Origin: Homarus americanus
Lineage: Eukaryota > Arthropoda > Malacostraca > Decapoda > Nephropidae
Length of the DNA: 64,000 nt
Assembly: GCF_018991925.1 (NCBI RefSeq)
Contig: NW_024729477.1
Coordinates: 87,001-151,000 of the forward strand
Direction: 5' to 3'
The position numbers were made by a program, and so were the translations under genes. Shown here one piece after another: positions 26,016 to 40,639 of this stretch (positions are counted from its first letter, which is position 1; each line of letters starts with the position of its first letter). The notes under the pieces were generated by a model. That model did not search any database. It worked only from the letters and a program-made list of their open reading frames with translations, and was not told the DNA's origin.

Positions 26016-26023
26016 CTTTTATA
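26016..26023 (-). promoter_or_regulatory. TATA box, gene D
   Basis: TATAAAAG on the minus strand lies 55 nt before the gene D ATG, the same spacing as in genes A to C. Confidence 0.8.
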
Positions 26024-26040
26024 GTGGCCTTTCCTCGTAT

Positions 26041-26134
26041 GGCATGACGACGATGTAGACCCGGCTGTGTGACGGCATAAAGGCACCCAACACTGGCTAT
26101 TGTACCACATCCGCGCTCCACAATGCTGGGAGAA
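26041..26134 (-). promoter_or_regulatory. proximal promoter block shared with gene A
   Basis: On the minus strand this aligns over roughly 95 nt with 3167-3260. The ATTGTGGAG, ACAAT and terminal GTCATGCC pieces are kept, as is the 17-nt distance to the TATA box. Confidence 0.6.
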
Positions 26135-26141
26135 TGCTCAC

Positions 26142-26897
26142 CTGTTTTTATTCATTTAACCGATCTGCTGAAAAATATTCTGGGTAGAACAAACTAGCTA
26201 GCAAGCAGAGCTCAGCCAGCAATAGAGACCTGAAGATGTCCGTAACTGAATACTCGCAAGTGATGGTAGGCCTGCGGGTTTATTTTTAACATTAACATGT
26301 CAACTTGCACATTGTTTTTTGTTTCATTGCGTAATGGTGAAGCTCTAAACTGCTGAGAACTAAATCTTTCAATCCATACGTGCTGCTAGGAGCTACGGGG
26401 CCAACAGTAGCCCACTGAACACCTTGACTCATATCAACACATTAAACATGAAATGGGACTTGCATGAATTACCACCCTGAACTAAAGATAATCCCTGACA
26501 TCAACAGCGCCTGCTTTGTGCGAAATAGCAAGGAGCATTGATTGTCTTATTTTTTTATATATGTTATTACTGCGCTTTAGTAACTAAGATCTTTAAGCGA
26601 ATAACAAAGTAATTACACTAACTCATCAACAACGAAAAATTATGCAAGATCTCCGGGTAGAAAACAGCAGCACTGCACTGTTATATGGGCTATTGTTAAG
26701 GCTGCTTGTGTTGTAAAATAATTGATTGAGAACAGTCATCAGTAAATTCTGCTGTTAGGGAGCCTGTTAACGGACTGAAGATAAAACACACATTGTGTAT
26801 ATTTTAGTTACTCATGACTGGTTCCATAACAGATTAGAAATGCCAGTAAATCTAAATAAAAAAATATTAGTAAATTTTGCATCGCATCCCCATGACT

Positions 26898-26900
<3 letters not shown>
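26142..26900. other. intergenic spacer
   Basis: No gene or repeat recognised. Confidence 0.4.

Positions 26901-26901
<1 letters not shown>

Positions 26902-26954
<53 letters not shown>
26902..26954. repeat. (GT)n microsatellite
   Basis: An uninterrupted GT run of about 53 bp. Confidence 0.95.
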
Positions 26955-26958
<4 letters not shown>

Positions 26959-27071
26959 ATAATTTCGGTTTAAGGTCTGAATTAAAAACTGATTGGGTTT
27001 TAATGAACTTTTTTTTTTTACTCCTTTAAGCATGCTATACGCTCTACTGTTATAGGCAACTTGTCAGTCGG

Positions 27072-27074
<3 letters not shown>

Positions 27075-27156
<82 letters not shown>

Positions 27157-27170
27157 GTGTGTGTGAGTAC
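27075..27170. repeat. (TA)n(TG)n microsatellite
   Basis: A TA run of about 80 bp followed by a short TG run. The Ile-Tyr frames that cross it are artefacts. Confidence 0.95.
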
Positions 27171-27715
27171 AGCTGTGTGAGACAATACATATGGCTGCAC
27201 ACTTTGTTATTCACACCTGCGTGAGGGGTATTCAAGCACATTTGTGTGTTCAGTTCTATACGTGGGAATTGACTTAGCTACTGAGTGTAAAAATATTGAT
27301 ACAATAAACTATCCGCTGTCCGCTGTATGTAGCCAAATTCAAAATTCAAATTCAAGCTATCACATACAGTACACACCCACAAAAAAAATCATTAGACAGG
27401 TGAATAAACTATAAGTATTTTATATGGAACACAAATATAACTTCCAAAATCACTCTCATATACTTCCTCACCTCAGCCTGACGAATAGTGCAAAGGTAAT
27501 GTTCTGTCAGGGCTCAGGTCGAGGCTCATCCGTACTGATCATCCAAATGTGTGTGTGTGGTGTTGTGTGTGGTCAAAATGGCGGGAATCCACTTTTGAAT
27601 TTTGCCACACACAGCGGCTATCATGCTGTTCACCCTATATTCATCCTGTGAGCGGTAGCGCAAAAGGATTAAAGGGTAAAGGTCGCAAAGGGTGCGTGTC
27701 TGAGAGACCTATATA

Positions 27716-29280
<1,565 letters not shown>

Positions 29281-29315
29281 GGGAGCGCTGTCTTCCCTCA
29301 GACGACCTTGAACTC

Positions 29316-29457
29316 AGCTTATGGCGCCGTGAACCTCTAATGGGGACTACCCATATCACGGGATCCTCGTGTTTCGAAGCCGGATTTGGTAAAACGTTAC
29401 TCTGACCACCTACGTGATACGGGTAGTCCCCATTAGAGGTTCACGGCGCCATAAGCT
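29316..29457. repeat. foldback within SINE-like body
   Basis: Arms of 45 nt, 29316-29360 and 29413-29457, are inverted complements with one or two mismatches and include TATGGCGCCGTGAACC. The same arm sequence recurs three times at 51.7-52.2 kb as part of a repeat body, so this is a head-to-head junction of two copies. Confidence 0.75.
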
Positions 29458-29510
29458 CGTTGAACAGGCTTTGTGTGAAATATAACAGAGTCTAGGACTG
29501 CTTTTAGTAT

Positions 29511-29595
29511 TCTGGTGGTCCAGCGGTTAGTGTTCCCAGGTCACAGTCATGGGCTCGTGGGCCGTGGGTTCGAATCCTGGGGGGTTGAGGTGTTG

Positions 29596-29643
<48 letters not shown>

Positions 29644-29720
29644 CAACCCGCCAGGATTCGAACCCACAGCCCATGACTGTGACCGGGGAACGCTAACCGC
29701 TGATTGTATGTAGAAGTCCC
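29511..29720. mobile_element. tRNA-type SINE heads in inverted arrangement
   Basis: A plus-strand copy has an A-box-like TGGTCCAGCGGTTAG at about 29516-29530 and a perfect B box GGTTCGAATCC at 29567-29577. After a TA run (29598-29641) a second, inverted copy of the same head follows to about 29700. This pol III promoter layout is typical of tRNA-derived SINEs. There is no complete cloverleaf acceptor stem, so it is not a working tRNA gene. Confidence 0.7.
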
Positions 29721-31512
29721 CGTGTTTATTGGGCTAATGATATATATATATATATATATAAATATATAAATAAAGGATAAGGGTAAAATTCTTCGTAGCA
29801 AGAATTATATTGGTATTGAGCTTATGGCTAGGTGGCTGAGTTACTATTGGTTTGCATTTCAAAATGCTAGTGAAGGTTTAGGCTATTCTTCAACTTTGTT
29901 TTTCTTCAGTGCAGCATTTTATGCTGATTACAAGTACTATATGTAATATATATTCTGTGCAAATTAATATTTAGTTAACATATTTATTTTAACATTGGAT
30001 GCTGTCTCCAATAGAAACCTTAAAACTTACCTAACCTAACTAGTGGATGAAAAAACAACAACAATGTTTCTAATAAAAGAAAACGTGATTACAGTACGTT
30101 AATATTCATTTACACAGGAAATATAATGCTGTATTGTCTTAGTCTTAGTGAATTCTCAAAATTCCTGCCGACCTTTTCTAAATATGTAAAGTATATTACA
30201 TAACGTTGCATACGTCTGAAATACACTGGCTACCTCTGGACTCCTGTTGTTGCTAAAACTAGCTTAGTTGGTTGACTCCTAAATAAAATTAAAAATGTTG
30301 TACAAAAGATGCTGCAAAGTATCTTTATATAACAGTTGTAACATTAATATCTCAAAAAAAGGGAAGAGCTGGAATCCCCCGTCAATGAGCTGACTCACGC
30401 TCTGCCGTATACAAATGATTTTATAATATCCGACGTCACCTTTTGTTTCGGTATCCTGTTGTGGTAACAATTACTTATAATTAAGTTTATAATTAATGTT
30501 AAACCTCAAAGCACCGTATAATATAATTAAATGTATATATTTCGAATTCGTGGACTACAGGGGTGTTATTGGCGTGGGGCTAAGTATGGTGGTGGGGCTG
30601 GTTGTGAATGTGGTACTGGTTATGAGTGTGGGATTGGTTGTTAGTATGAGGCTAGTGATAGATGTGGGGCTGGAGATGGGTGTGGACTGTGTGGGGTTGT
30701 TATTGGTGTGGGGCTGTTGGTGGTGGGCGTGGTTGATAGTGGCCGTGGACCGTACGGAGGAGGTATTGACGGCCAGAGGGTGTGGCTTGGGATGGTTGCA
30801 CATGAAGGACTGTTTTCAAGGCTAACGGACCGATGTGTTGTGTAAATAGCAGATATGTTACGTTGGCTCTTGAGAATGTTACCGGGTGTTTTATTGACCC
30901 GATGGTTAGTTATTATAATAATAATGTATTACATGAATATGAAAGTCCACACATACATTGTTTATGGAAATACATATACAGGGTGAGATTACTACATCTT
31001 TCCTAATTATCAAAAGCTGTTTTGTGTAACATCTGACACCACAGTTTAAACAGTGCACACGGCTACATAACACGCCAGAACACAGTGTTCCTTATCGCTA
31101 GAATTATGTATACGCACGTGTACACTGCAGTTGTTTATAAGCCTACGGATGCTTTTAATTGCGTTTAAATCAGCCTAATTTTAGGATTAGGTAACAACGA
31201 AATAATAAATATTGGATATGAATAAAACTTTGCTCTACGTAATCATGTACCCAACATATATGTGTAGCCTACTGTATCTTGATTCGTTTTATCGTCCTTC
31301 CCACAAGAAGATGAATAGGATAGGATGAAAGAGGCTTCTGTACCGATTGACGATGATATACCGGTAACTGCGAATTTGCGAAATCAATATATTAGATACA
31401 AACAGATTATCAAATGTAATTATAAAGTTTCATAAATATTTAGATGTCATCCACATTCACATCAGGTATGTACAGTAGGCTTTACTTGCCATTAAATCAT
31501 TTGACTACTACT
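29721..31512. other. intergenic spacer
   Basis: Includes a TA run at 29738-29760 and a degenerate GT-rich patch at 30570-30740 with loose GTGGGGCTGGT repeats. No gene is supported. Confidence 0.4.
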
Positions 31513-31514
31513 AA

Positions 31515-31593
<79 letters not shown>

Positions 31594-31681
31594 GTTATTA
31601 TTATTATTACATTTTCGCCCCCCAGGCCCCGATGTGGGTCAATGGCCTGTGCCCGGGTGGGCTAATCCCTGAAAAAAAAAT
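31513..31681 (-). repeat. dispersed repeat with (ATT)n tail
   Basis: This is the inverted counterpart of 7177-7372: an ATT run of about 95 bp, then a unit of about 70 bp with CAGGCCCCGATGTGGGTCAA and TGTGCCCGGGTGGGCTAATC. Confidence 0.75.
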
Positions 31682-32540
31682 GCCATGGAGTAAGTTGGGA
31701 GAGATTAACAGGCAAAGTTTGTATTGACCAACATTTCCAAGTACAGTAATGGTTTTTACTCGCTAGTTAGAAGCCTAATCGTAACTTTAAAATTCCACCT
31801 AAATGATAATAACTGTCATAAACAGGAATGTCTTATTCATAAATAAAAGCCCACATAATTTAAGGGGCGTACATTAGTTTTTGTTCAGTTGTATTTTTTA
31901 TATTAATGAGCAGAACAATATCTTATGCTGTGACTGTTGAGTTCGCCCTGAATAACAAAGTGGGAACGGAAATGACGCATAGTAGCCTTAATCATTATAT
32001 ACCATGAAATGTGAAAATAATAAGTTTAGAGATAAGTGGAGTAAATATCTGTGGGATGAAGTGTAGCAAGAATATTTGAGAATATTATGGTAGAGCTACT
32101 CGAACTCATTATTTTACATAGATAAACGTTAGTTAAAGTAAATGAACGTTATTTTTTTAATTATCAGTTATATTGCATATAAAGGTTAATTTGAAGATTA
32201 AACTGTTGATTTGGAATTTTACATAAATGTTAGTTTAATTAAGATTCGGTTAAATTATACAAAAACGTTAATTTGTGGAATGTATCACTTGAATTTCATG
32301 TGAAAATTAATCAGTGGAATTATTTACTGAAATTTAAACAATCATCATAAGTGTTGATTTTCAAAAGAATTACTACATTTTGTATAAACGGTTAATCATG
32401 TTGATTTTGATTTGTAAATGCATTAAATACACACGCTCTCTCTTTATGCCTTGAACGAAACAAGGAAGACCCTCCACCGTGTGCAGGGAGGGTGGTGCTA
32501 GGCGTGGTCGCCACCTCCACAAGGACAAGGTGGCAGCATC
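31682..32540. other. spacer upstream of the cuticular protein gene
   Basis: Very AT-rich. No element is recognised before the promoter region. Confidence 0.4.
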
Positions 32541-32545
32541 TTCCC

Positions 32546-32553
32546 TATATAAA
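32546..32553 (+). promoter_or_regulatory. TATA box, cuticular protein gene
   Basis: TATATAAA lies 62 bp upstream of the start codon. Confidence 0.8.
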
Positions 32554-32607
32554 CTGCCCACGAGCACACCTAGGCAGGGTACTACCTCGACGCCTCTTAC
32601 CGACGAC

Positions 32608-34403
<1,796 letters not shown>

Positions 34404-34476
34404 GTTTCCCTCGGGAGGCGGCGTCAGCTGACACTACCGGTGATAGTGGCAGAATGACGCTGCAGTCCCGCTGTAC

Positions 34477-34482
34477 AATAAA
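34477..34482 (+). terminator. polyadenylation signal, cuticular protein gene
   Basis: AATAAA lies 74 bp after the stop. A second one occurs about 50 bp further on. Confidence 0.8.
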
Positions 34483-34534
34483 TACACAGACTAATGCATT
34501 TGTAAATAATGCAGTGTATGTTGACAGTCAATAA

Positions 34535-34785
34535 ATTTTCATTGTTCTAGATGGCTTAAATCTATATCCAGCACAATAATAACTACCAGGCTCTACAAAC
34601 ACCAAGAAAATGAATATACATTAAGCCTTATAATTAATGAGCAAGAAGTGGGAAGACAATGTATAGTTACATCACGTTGATGTAACACAGTGGTGACTAT
34701 ATTTGTGATTGTTTAGTAGTTATAAATGCTTCTTCGGTAGATATGAATTTAATTCCTAGAATAAATTGAAGCAATGTTATGAAGT

Positions 34786-34818
<33 letters not shown>

Positions 34819-36139
34819 GCACACACACGTCATGAATTCCTTTTGGAAGTGTATTTATGTAGTAGTAAAATTATCCTATGCCAGCCTCTCTACATTGCAT
34901 TCTATTACAGATTCACTCACTCATAAACGGAGGTACTGTATGATCTTATACTAAATGAACCAAATTAAATGTCACGGACTCACTGATGGAGAATAAACAA
35001 GTGATTTTTACACTGGCCTGACGCATATTGTACGAGTGCAGTGTTACTTATGTTTAGATACAGTGGAAACTATTCCTTGAGTTTTCATAAAATCACTTGA
35101 GTTTTGTAACTAGGCAGTTTTGTGCCAGACATATAGGGGACAGCGGAGGGGTGGAGGTGGACAGTCGTAACAAGGATTTGGCATATCATACCTTATATCT
35201 CGGCCTATAAGACGGAATTTGAACCTTAAAAAAAATCAGCCAAAAATTAGGGGGTCGTCTTAAGCACCAGGTATAAAATTCTTACCTCTTAAATATTGTG
35301 ATTTAGCGTGTCAAGAGTGATGATGGAAACATGGTAAACCACTCACAAGGTCCTACCACTAATTATTTTATACTGAAACTTACATTTGGGAAGCTGGATT
35401 AAAATTAAGATTACGGTATATTAAAATAATAAAAATGTATTATAAACCTGTGTAACATACCGTAAAAGAACAATATACCCCGGTAATAAACACAGCTGCT
35501 ATCATCACCCCCCACCCCCCAGCCATTTGCCAGTGACGAGACAAGAAAGGGAAAGTGACCTTCCGTGACAGCTGTGGCTATTTTTTGCCCATCTTTGTGT
35601 TAGAGATGGTCAGTATTGCATATCTGTATATTTACTGATCATAATACTTATCTCTTATAAATAATTCATTTAAAATTAATTTTTTTACAAAGAATATTCA
35701 GTAAATGACTTGGTTAATTCTTGAAACTACAGACGGTGGTAAATTTAGCATGAGAATGATGAACACGAAGTCACGTCATGGATTCGGAGTTTGGTCATAA
35801 ATGATCACCATAAATGTCAGGTCAACTTCACCTACCAGGTATAATGGTAGCCTCCCTTTTTTTCGAAACAAGTATATAAATTAAAGAAAATATTTGCAGT
35901 GTGCTTAATATATTACAGTATATTATGAATAAATAAATAAATAAACAAATAAATCGGTAAATCAATTTCAAGTAAATGGAAAAAATTTACTCACACCGAC
36001 ATTAGTTCCAGTTAAATAACAGAGGCTTAAGTGAGTCACTAATGTATGTAAGTAGTACGTTGTATATGTGGAATCTTATGATGGATTGGATATACTGTAC
36101 GCGTTATTTGGAAGACAATATTCTTTTATATGTCGGGAT
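34535..36139. other. intergenic spacer
   Basis: Contains a CA run at 34787-34829, an AAAT run near 35929-35955, and a patch at 35195-35270 with CCTATAAGACG and GGGTCGTCTTAAG in inverted order that may be an old MITE. No gene is supported. Confidence 0.4.
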
Positions 36140-38557
36140 TCAGGAGTTTACCCTATATCATGTATCATGCTCGAGACGATCCAGGACTGTTTCCTAAGTC
36201 AACATATAACCGAACCCACACGGGGTAATAATATACTCGATTTAGTTCTGTCGAACAGAGAAAACCTCATTAGCAATGTCGAGGTAGGGAATGAACTTGC
36301 AAACAGAGGTCACAAAGAAATTAGATTCCAGTTAGATTTTCAGGGCAGACGTAAGGAAAATTCCACTGAAGTACCAGATTTCAGAAGGGCAAACTTTGAC
36401 AGTTTAAAGAGGTAGCTGAGAGAGGGGGTGTCGCCCTTGGCCGTGAACCTGACAGATGACTCCGACCTGATAACGAGATCTGAGATTGCCGAGTTCCACG
36501 ACAATTTAAATAATGAGTTACTTAATGCACAAAGGCAGAACATACCATACAAAAAACTCAGATCAGACAACAATGACCCTAAATGGATAAATAATTATTT
36601 AAAGAACATCATTGGCCAAAGGAAGGCTATAGGTAGAAGGATAAAGTGTGGCGAAATTTACCTCCAGGATTATTATAAGATATTGGCGAGTAGGGTTAAA
36701 GCCGAGATAAGGAAAGCCAAGAGGAATAATGAGGTAAGGATAGCAAGGGAGGCGAAGACAAACCTCAAAGGATTCTACCAAATGTATCAAACTAAAACAC
36801 GAGAAAAGATTGGACCAATACGGTCAGATACCGGCGAGCTCACTGATAACGACGGAGAAATGAGCAATAATTTGAATAAATATTTTTCAACAGTTTTCAC
36901 CACTGAAAATTTAAACATGATACCCGAGGCACCAACTCTATTCAGAGATAGTGAAGAAAACAAATTAAGCGAGATAGTAGTGACTAGTAACGATGTTAGT
37001 AAGCAAATAGACAAACTAAAGCCTAATAAGTCACCTGGTCCCGATGAGATATTTGCCAGAGTATTAAAGGAATGTAAGGAAGAGCTAAGTATGCCCTTAG
37101 CAAAGTTGTTTAACATGTCCTTAAAAACAGGTGTTTTACCAGAATCCTGGAGGATAGCGAATGTAATACCGATTTTCAAGAAGGGGGATAGATCACTATC
37201 CTCTAACTACCGCCCAATCAGTCTAACATCAATAGTAGGCAAATTACTGGAAGCAATCATTTCAAATTCTATACGAAATCACCTGGAGAAGCACGATTGA
37301 TCAATGACTCCCAGCATGGCTTCACAAGCGTACGTTCTTGTCTAACTAATCTATTAACATTCTTTTCATCAGTTTTCGAATGGGTGGACGAGGGGCACAA
37401 TTATGATGTGGTATATCTCGACTTTAGCAAAGCCTTCGACAGAGTCCCCCACGAAAGACTAATTAGAAAGGTAGAAGCACATGGCATCAAAGTTAACATC
37501 CTTAAATGGATTAGGGCGTGGTTACAGGACAGGAAACAGCCAGTGAGCATTAAAGGCACAAAGTCCCATTGGAGCAACGTCACAAGTGGAGTTCCCCAAG
37601 GCTCAGTACTTGGACCATTATTATTTATTATATACATAAACGACATAGATATCGGCATAGACAGCAACATAAGTAAATTTGCTGATGACACTAAAATAGG
37701 ACGTGTTATTAAATCTGATGAGGACTCTGTAAAACTACAGGAAGATCTAAAAAAAATTTTCGAATGGTCTGAAAAATGGCAGATGAAATTCAACGTGGAC
37801 AAATGTAAAGTACTCAGTATAGGAGATGTAAACAGGGAAACCAGATACCAGATGAACAACGATGCCATAGAGAAACCCGACTGCGAGAGAGATTTAGGAG
37901 TAATGATAAGTAGGAACCTTAAGCCAAGTAAACAATGTGTTTTTGCTCTTAACAAGGCTAATAAAGTACTTGGGTTCATACAAAGGAGTGTTAGTTACAA
38001 GACTAGCGAGGTCATCCTAAAACTGTATCTTGCGCTTGTGAGACCACACCTGGATTACGCAGTTCAGTTCTGGTCACCGTATTGCTGGATGGATATAGAA
38101 TCATTGGAAAGAATTCAGAGGAGAATGACAAGACTAATCCCGGGCATTAGGAACCTTGAGTATAGAGACAGGTTAAAGCATCTTAATTTGCACTCCCTGA
38201 GAGACGTAGAGCGAGGGGCGACCTGATAGAGGTGTATAAGTGGAAGTCAGGGCTAAACAAAGGGGACATTACAAAGGTACTCAAACTATCCAACCAGGAG
38301 CGAACTCGTAACAATGGTTTTAAATTAGACAAATTTAGATTTAGGCGTGAAATAGGTAAACACTGGTTTGGAAACAGAGTAGTGGATGAATGGAACAAGT
38401 TACCAAATATCATCATTAACTCGAATACGCTGAATAGCTTCAAACATAGGTTGGATGCTTATATGAGCAATAGGGGTTGGGTGTAAACGGGACTGCCCAG
38501 TAGGGGCCAATAGGCCCGCTGCAGTTTCCTCCATTCTTATGTTCTTATGTTCTTATG
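36140..38557 (+). mobile_element. decayed, 5'-truncated CR1-type LINE
   Basis: The readable part starts in the C-terminal part of the apurinic-type endonuclease (PTRGNNILDLVLSN, residues for a usual SDH triad replaced by RGH) and continues through reverse transcriptase. RT motifs are SPGPDEI near 37033, YLDFSKAFDRVP near 37411, GVPQGSVLGPLLF near 37590 and the catalytic FADD at 37678-37689, then a C-terminal LERIQRRMTRLIPG segment. It ends in three TTCTTATG units (38534-38557), the 8-bp tail typical of CR1. Lesions are an in-frame stop at 36413-36415 and two one-base losses, around 37290-37300 and 38200-38226, so it cannot encode a full enzyme. It lies just downstream of gene E, opposite strand. 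Confidence 0.9.
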
Positions 38558-38695
38558 CTCAATTATCCTTTGTATTTTATTCCTAATTTAATTAAAGGTG
38601 TACACACAGTATATGCTTTATCAGTAATTATTTATATATAATCATGTTTGGGTATTAAAGGATACAACACGGTAAAATAAGCATTGACCCAACGT

Positions 38696-38701
38696 TTTAT
38701 T
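38696..38701 (-). terminator. polyadenylation signal, gene E
   Basis: AATAAA on the minus strand lies about 160 nt beyond the gene E stop, and about 140 bp from the CR1 tail. Confidence 0.6.
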
Positions 38702-38860
38702 AGGAAATTCATAGATTAACGTAATGTTACGAGAATGCTTCACGGTATAATACGATGTTACATCTGTCCCTTGACAACCGCCTCCCACTGGTCCGCTCTG
38801 TGTGGACCTGTTGACTATGGAGGGTCAGGTGGTGCACGTCCCCTAAGTGTCCTAGTGTCC

Positions 38861-40512
38861 TCAGTGGCCGTAGCCACCGCCATAACCGCCTCCGTATCCG
38901 CCGCCGGTGCCCTTAGCCTTAGCTAAAGCCTTGGCTGCTGCTGCTGCGGCTTGATCTGCTGCTCCCTGTGCAGATTGCAGGTCACTGATGACAACGGCCT
39001 GCTGTTGGTGGAGGGAGGCAGCGGCTTGTTGAGCCTGCCAGGCCATGGCAGCCTGTGCAGCCCTTACGGCTCTGGAAGCCTGCAGAGCATTGAAAGCCTG
39101 GGCGACGACTGTCCGAGCCTCCTGACGGGCGGCGGCCAGATCGTTGGCCACAGCCACGGCCAGGTTGTAAGTGTTCTCCGCTGCCTGTTCAGCAGCGAAG
39201 GCCTGTCCGGACAGTGAGGACTCGGCAAAGGCTGCAGCCTGCGCTCCCTGAGCAGCCTGTGTTAGCTGTGCTGCCTGTGACTGCTTTTGGGCAGCTGCAG
39301 CCTGAGCTGTTTGAGCTGCAGCTGATGCAACAGCAGCAGCCTGGTTAGCAGCGCCTCGTGCAGCTGAACTAGAGGCTCCATGAAGACCTGCAGCAGCGGC
39401 GGAAGCTTGAGCAGCAGCCTGGTTTGCGATGTCGGCAGCGGTGGGTCCATGGCCGCCGCCGCCACCAGAACCAACAATTAGGTATCCGCCGCCGCCTCCG
39501 TAACCGCCGCCGTAGCCGCCTGTGAAGGGTCTGTTGAACCCTCGCTTTTCCTAGTGATAGTCATGAGTTTGTATTATAACTGACGTACTATGATATGATG
39601 AGTTGTATTATTGAGGTATTTCAGTTACCAGCTGTTAAAGTAATTAGTTAGTTAGACTTACCCTTTGGGCCTCTTCAGCTTCCTTCTCCGGGGTACTGAC
39701 AGCGACGCCTGCGGAGTAGATAAAACAGTTTAAAAGTTAAATTGATGTACCCTAACAGGATTTTTTTTTTTGCAAATGTGAATCAATTTGCTATTTGGAA
39801 GTACGTGAATAATTTGTGACCACTTCCAAGCATACAGTTTTCTATTGCAAGGGAAACTGTATGTCTTTCATAATAGTATCACAGTTTTCAGGTGAATTTT
39901 GATAATTTACACTACGGCGATCTTTGAAGCTTAAAATAATCATCACTAATGCGGAAAGTTACTGGCTGACAACGAACGATGTGATTGAAGGTTATGATAT
40001 ACATTACTTACTGTATATAGAACTTATACTGTTATCTACTAGGACAGTTCACGTCATTTGTGGAAACCAGCAAATTAATTTTTACTCAGACCTTATGGAA
40101 ATTTCTTATACCTTTAGTCACTGAATTTCGGGATCAATCGTTGCTTATGAAATTTTATGCCAAGAGGTAATTTTTGCCTCTGGTGTATGCAGTTGTATCT
40201 ATTGACTTAAATTACAGCTGTGAGAACACTGCTGAAGGGCGGTACATCGAGAGTGTTAGAACCTATTGAAGTTTTGATATTCGTATATACAAATTTAGTG
40301 CTTTTAAGTACAAATTCCTGCAATGGAAACTCATGCAGTTCCGCAATTTTTGTTGGTAAGAGCATACTTATTGATGAAATGTCAGTTTTAGTTTGTATTA
40401 ATCGGAGAAACACAAGAGTTATTAACAAACATGAACACCCGAGACATGGACGAAGATAAGGGTTCCTACCTAGAGCGAGGCAGATAACCAGAAAAGAGAG
40501 GGCGGCGCGCAT
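38861..40512 (-). CDS. gene E: secreted Gly/Ala-rich matrix-like pre-pro-protein
   Basis: Minus-strand exons: 40512-40470, 39708-39662 and 39550-38861, giving 259 residues. Exon 1 is MRAALSFLVICLALG (donor GTAGGA). Exon 2 is the longest of the family and gives GVAVSTPEKEAEEAQR, an extended acidic propeptide. Exon 3 begins EKRGFNRPF, so R-E-K-R forms at the junction. The mature 226 residues match gene D except for very few changes (such as FTGGYGGGYG here against FTGGHGGGYG). Intron 2 is only 111 bp and shares nothing obvious with the 2.1-kb intron of D, so similarity begins at the exon edge. The promoter has TGACGTCA 13 bp upstream of the TATA box. A secreted structural role is inferred. Confidence 0.85.
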
Positions 40513-40566
40513 CTTGCCTTAGGAGTGCACCAAGAGACTGTGATGCCTTGCGTGGAAGCCTTTCGG

Positions 40567-40574
40567 TTTATATA
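40567..40574 (-). promoter_or_regulatory. TATA box, gene E
   Basis: TATATAAA on the minus strand lies 62 nt before the ATG. Confidence 0.8.
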
Positions 40575-40587
40575 CCCACCAATGTGA

Positions 40588-40595
40588 TGACGTCA
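40588..40595. promoter_or_regulatory. CRE-type site next to gene E TATA
   Basis: A perfect TGACGTCA lies 13 bp upstream of the TATA box, a usual position for a functional proximal CREB/ATF site. It is followed upstream by a TGACGCCAACGCTCTCC near-repeat (40611 on) of GACGTCAACGCTCTCC. Confidence 0.5.
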
Positions 40596-40639
40596 ACGCT
40601 CTCCCTGTGCTGACGCCAACGCTCTCCCTCACTTCATTT

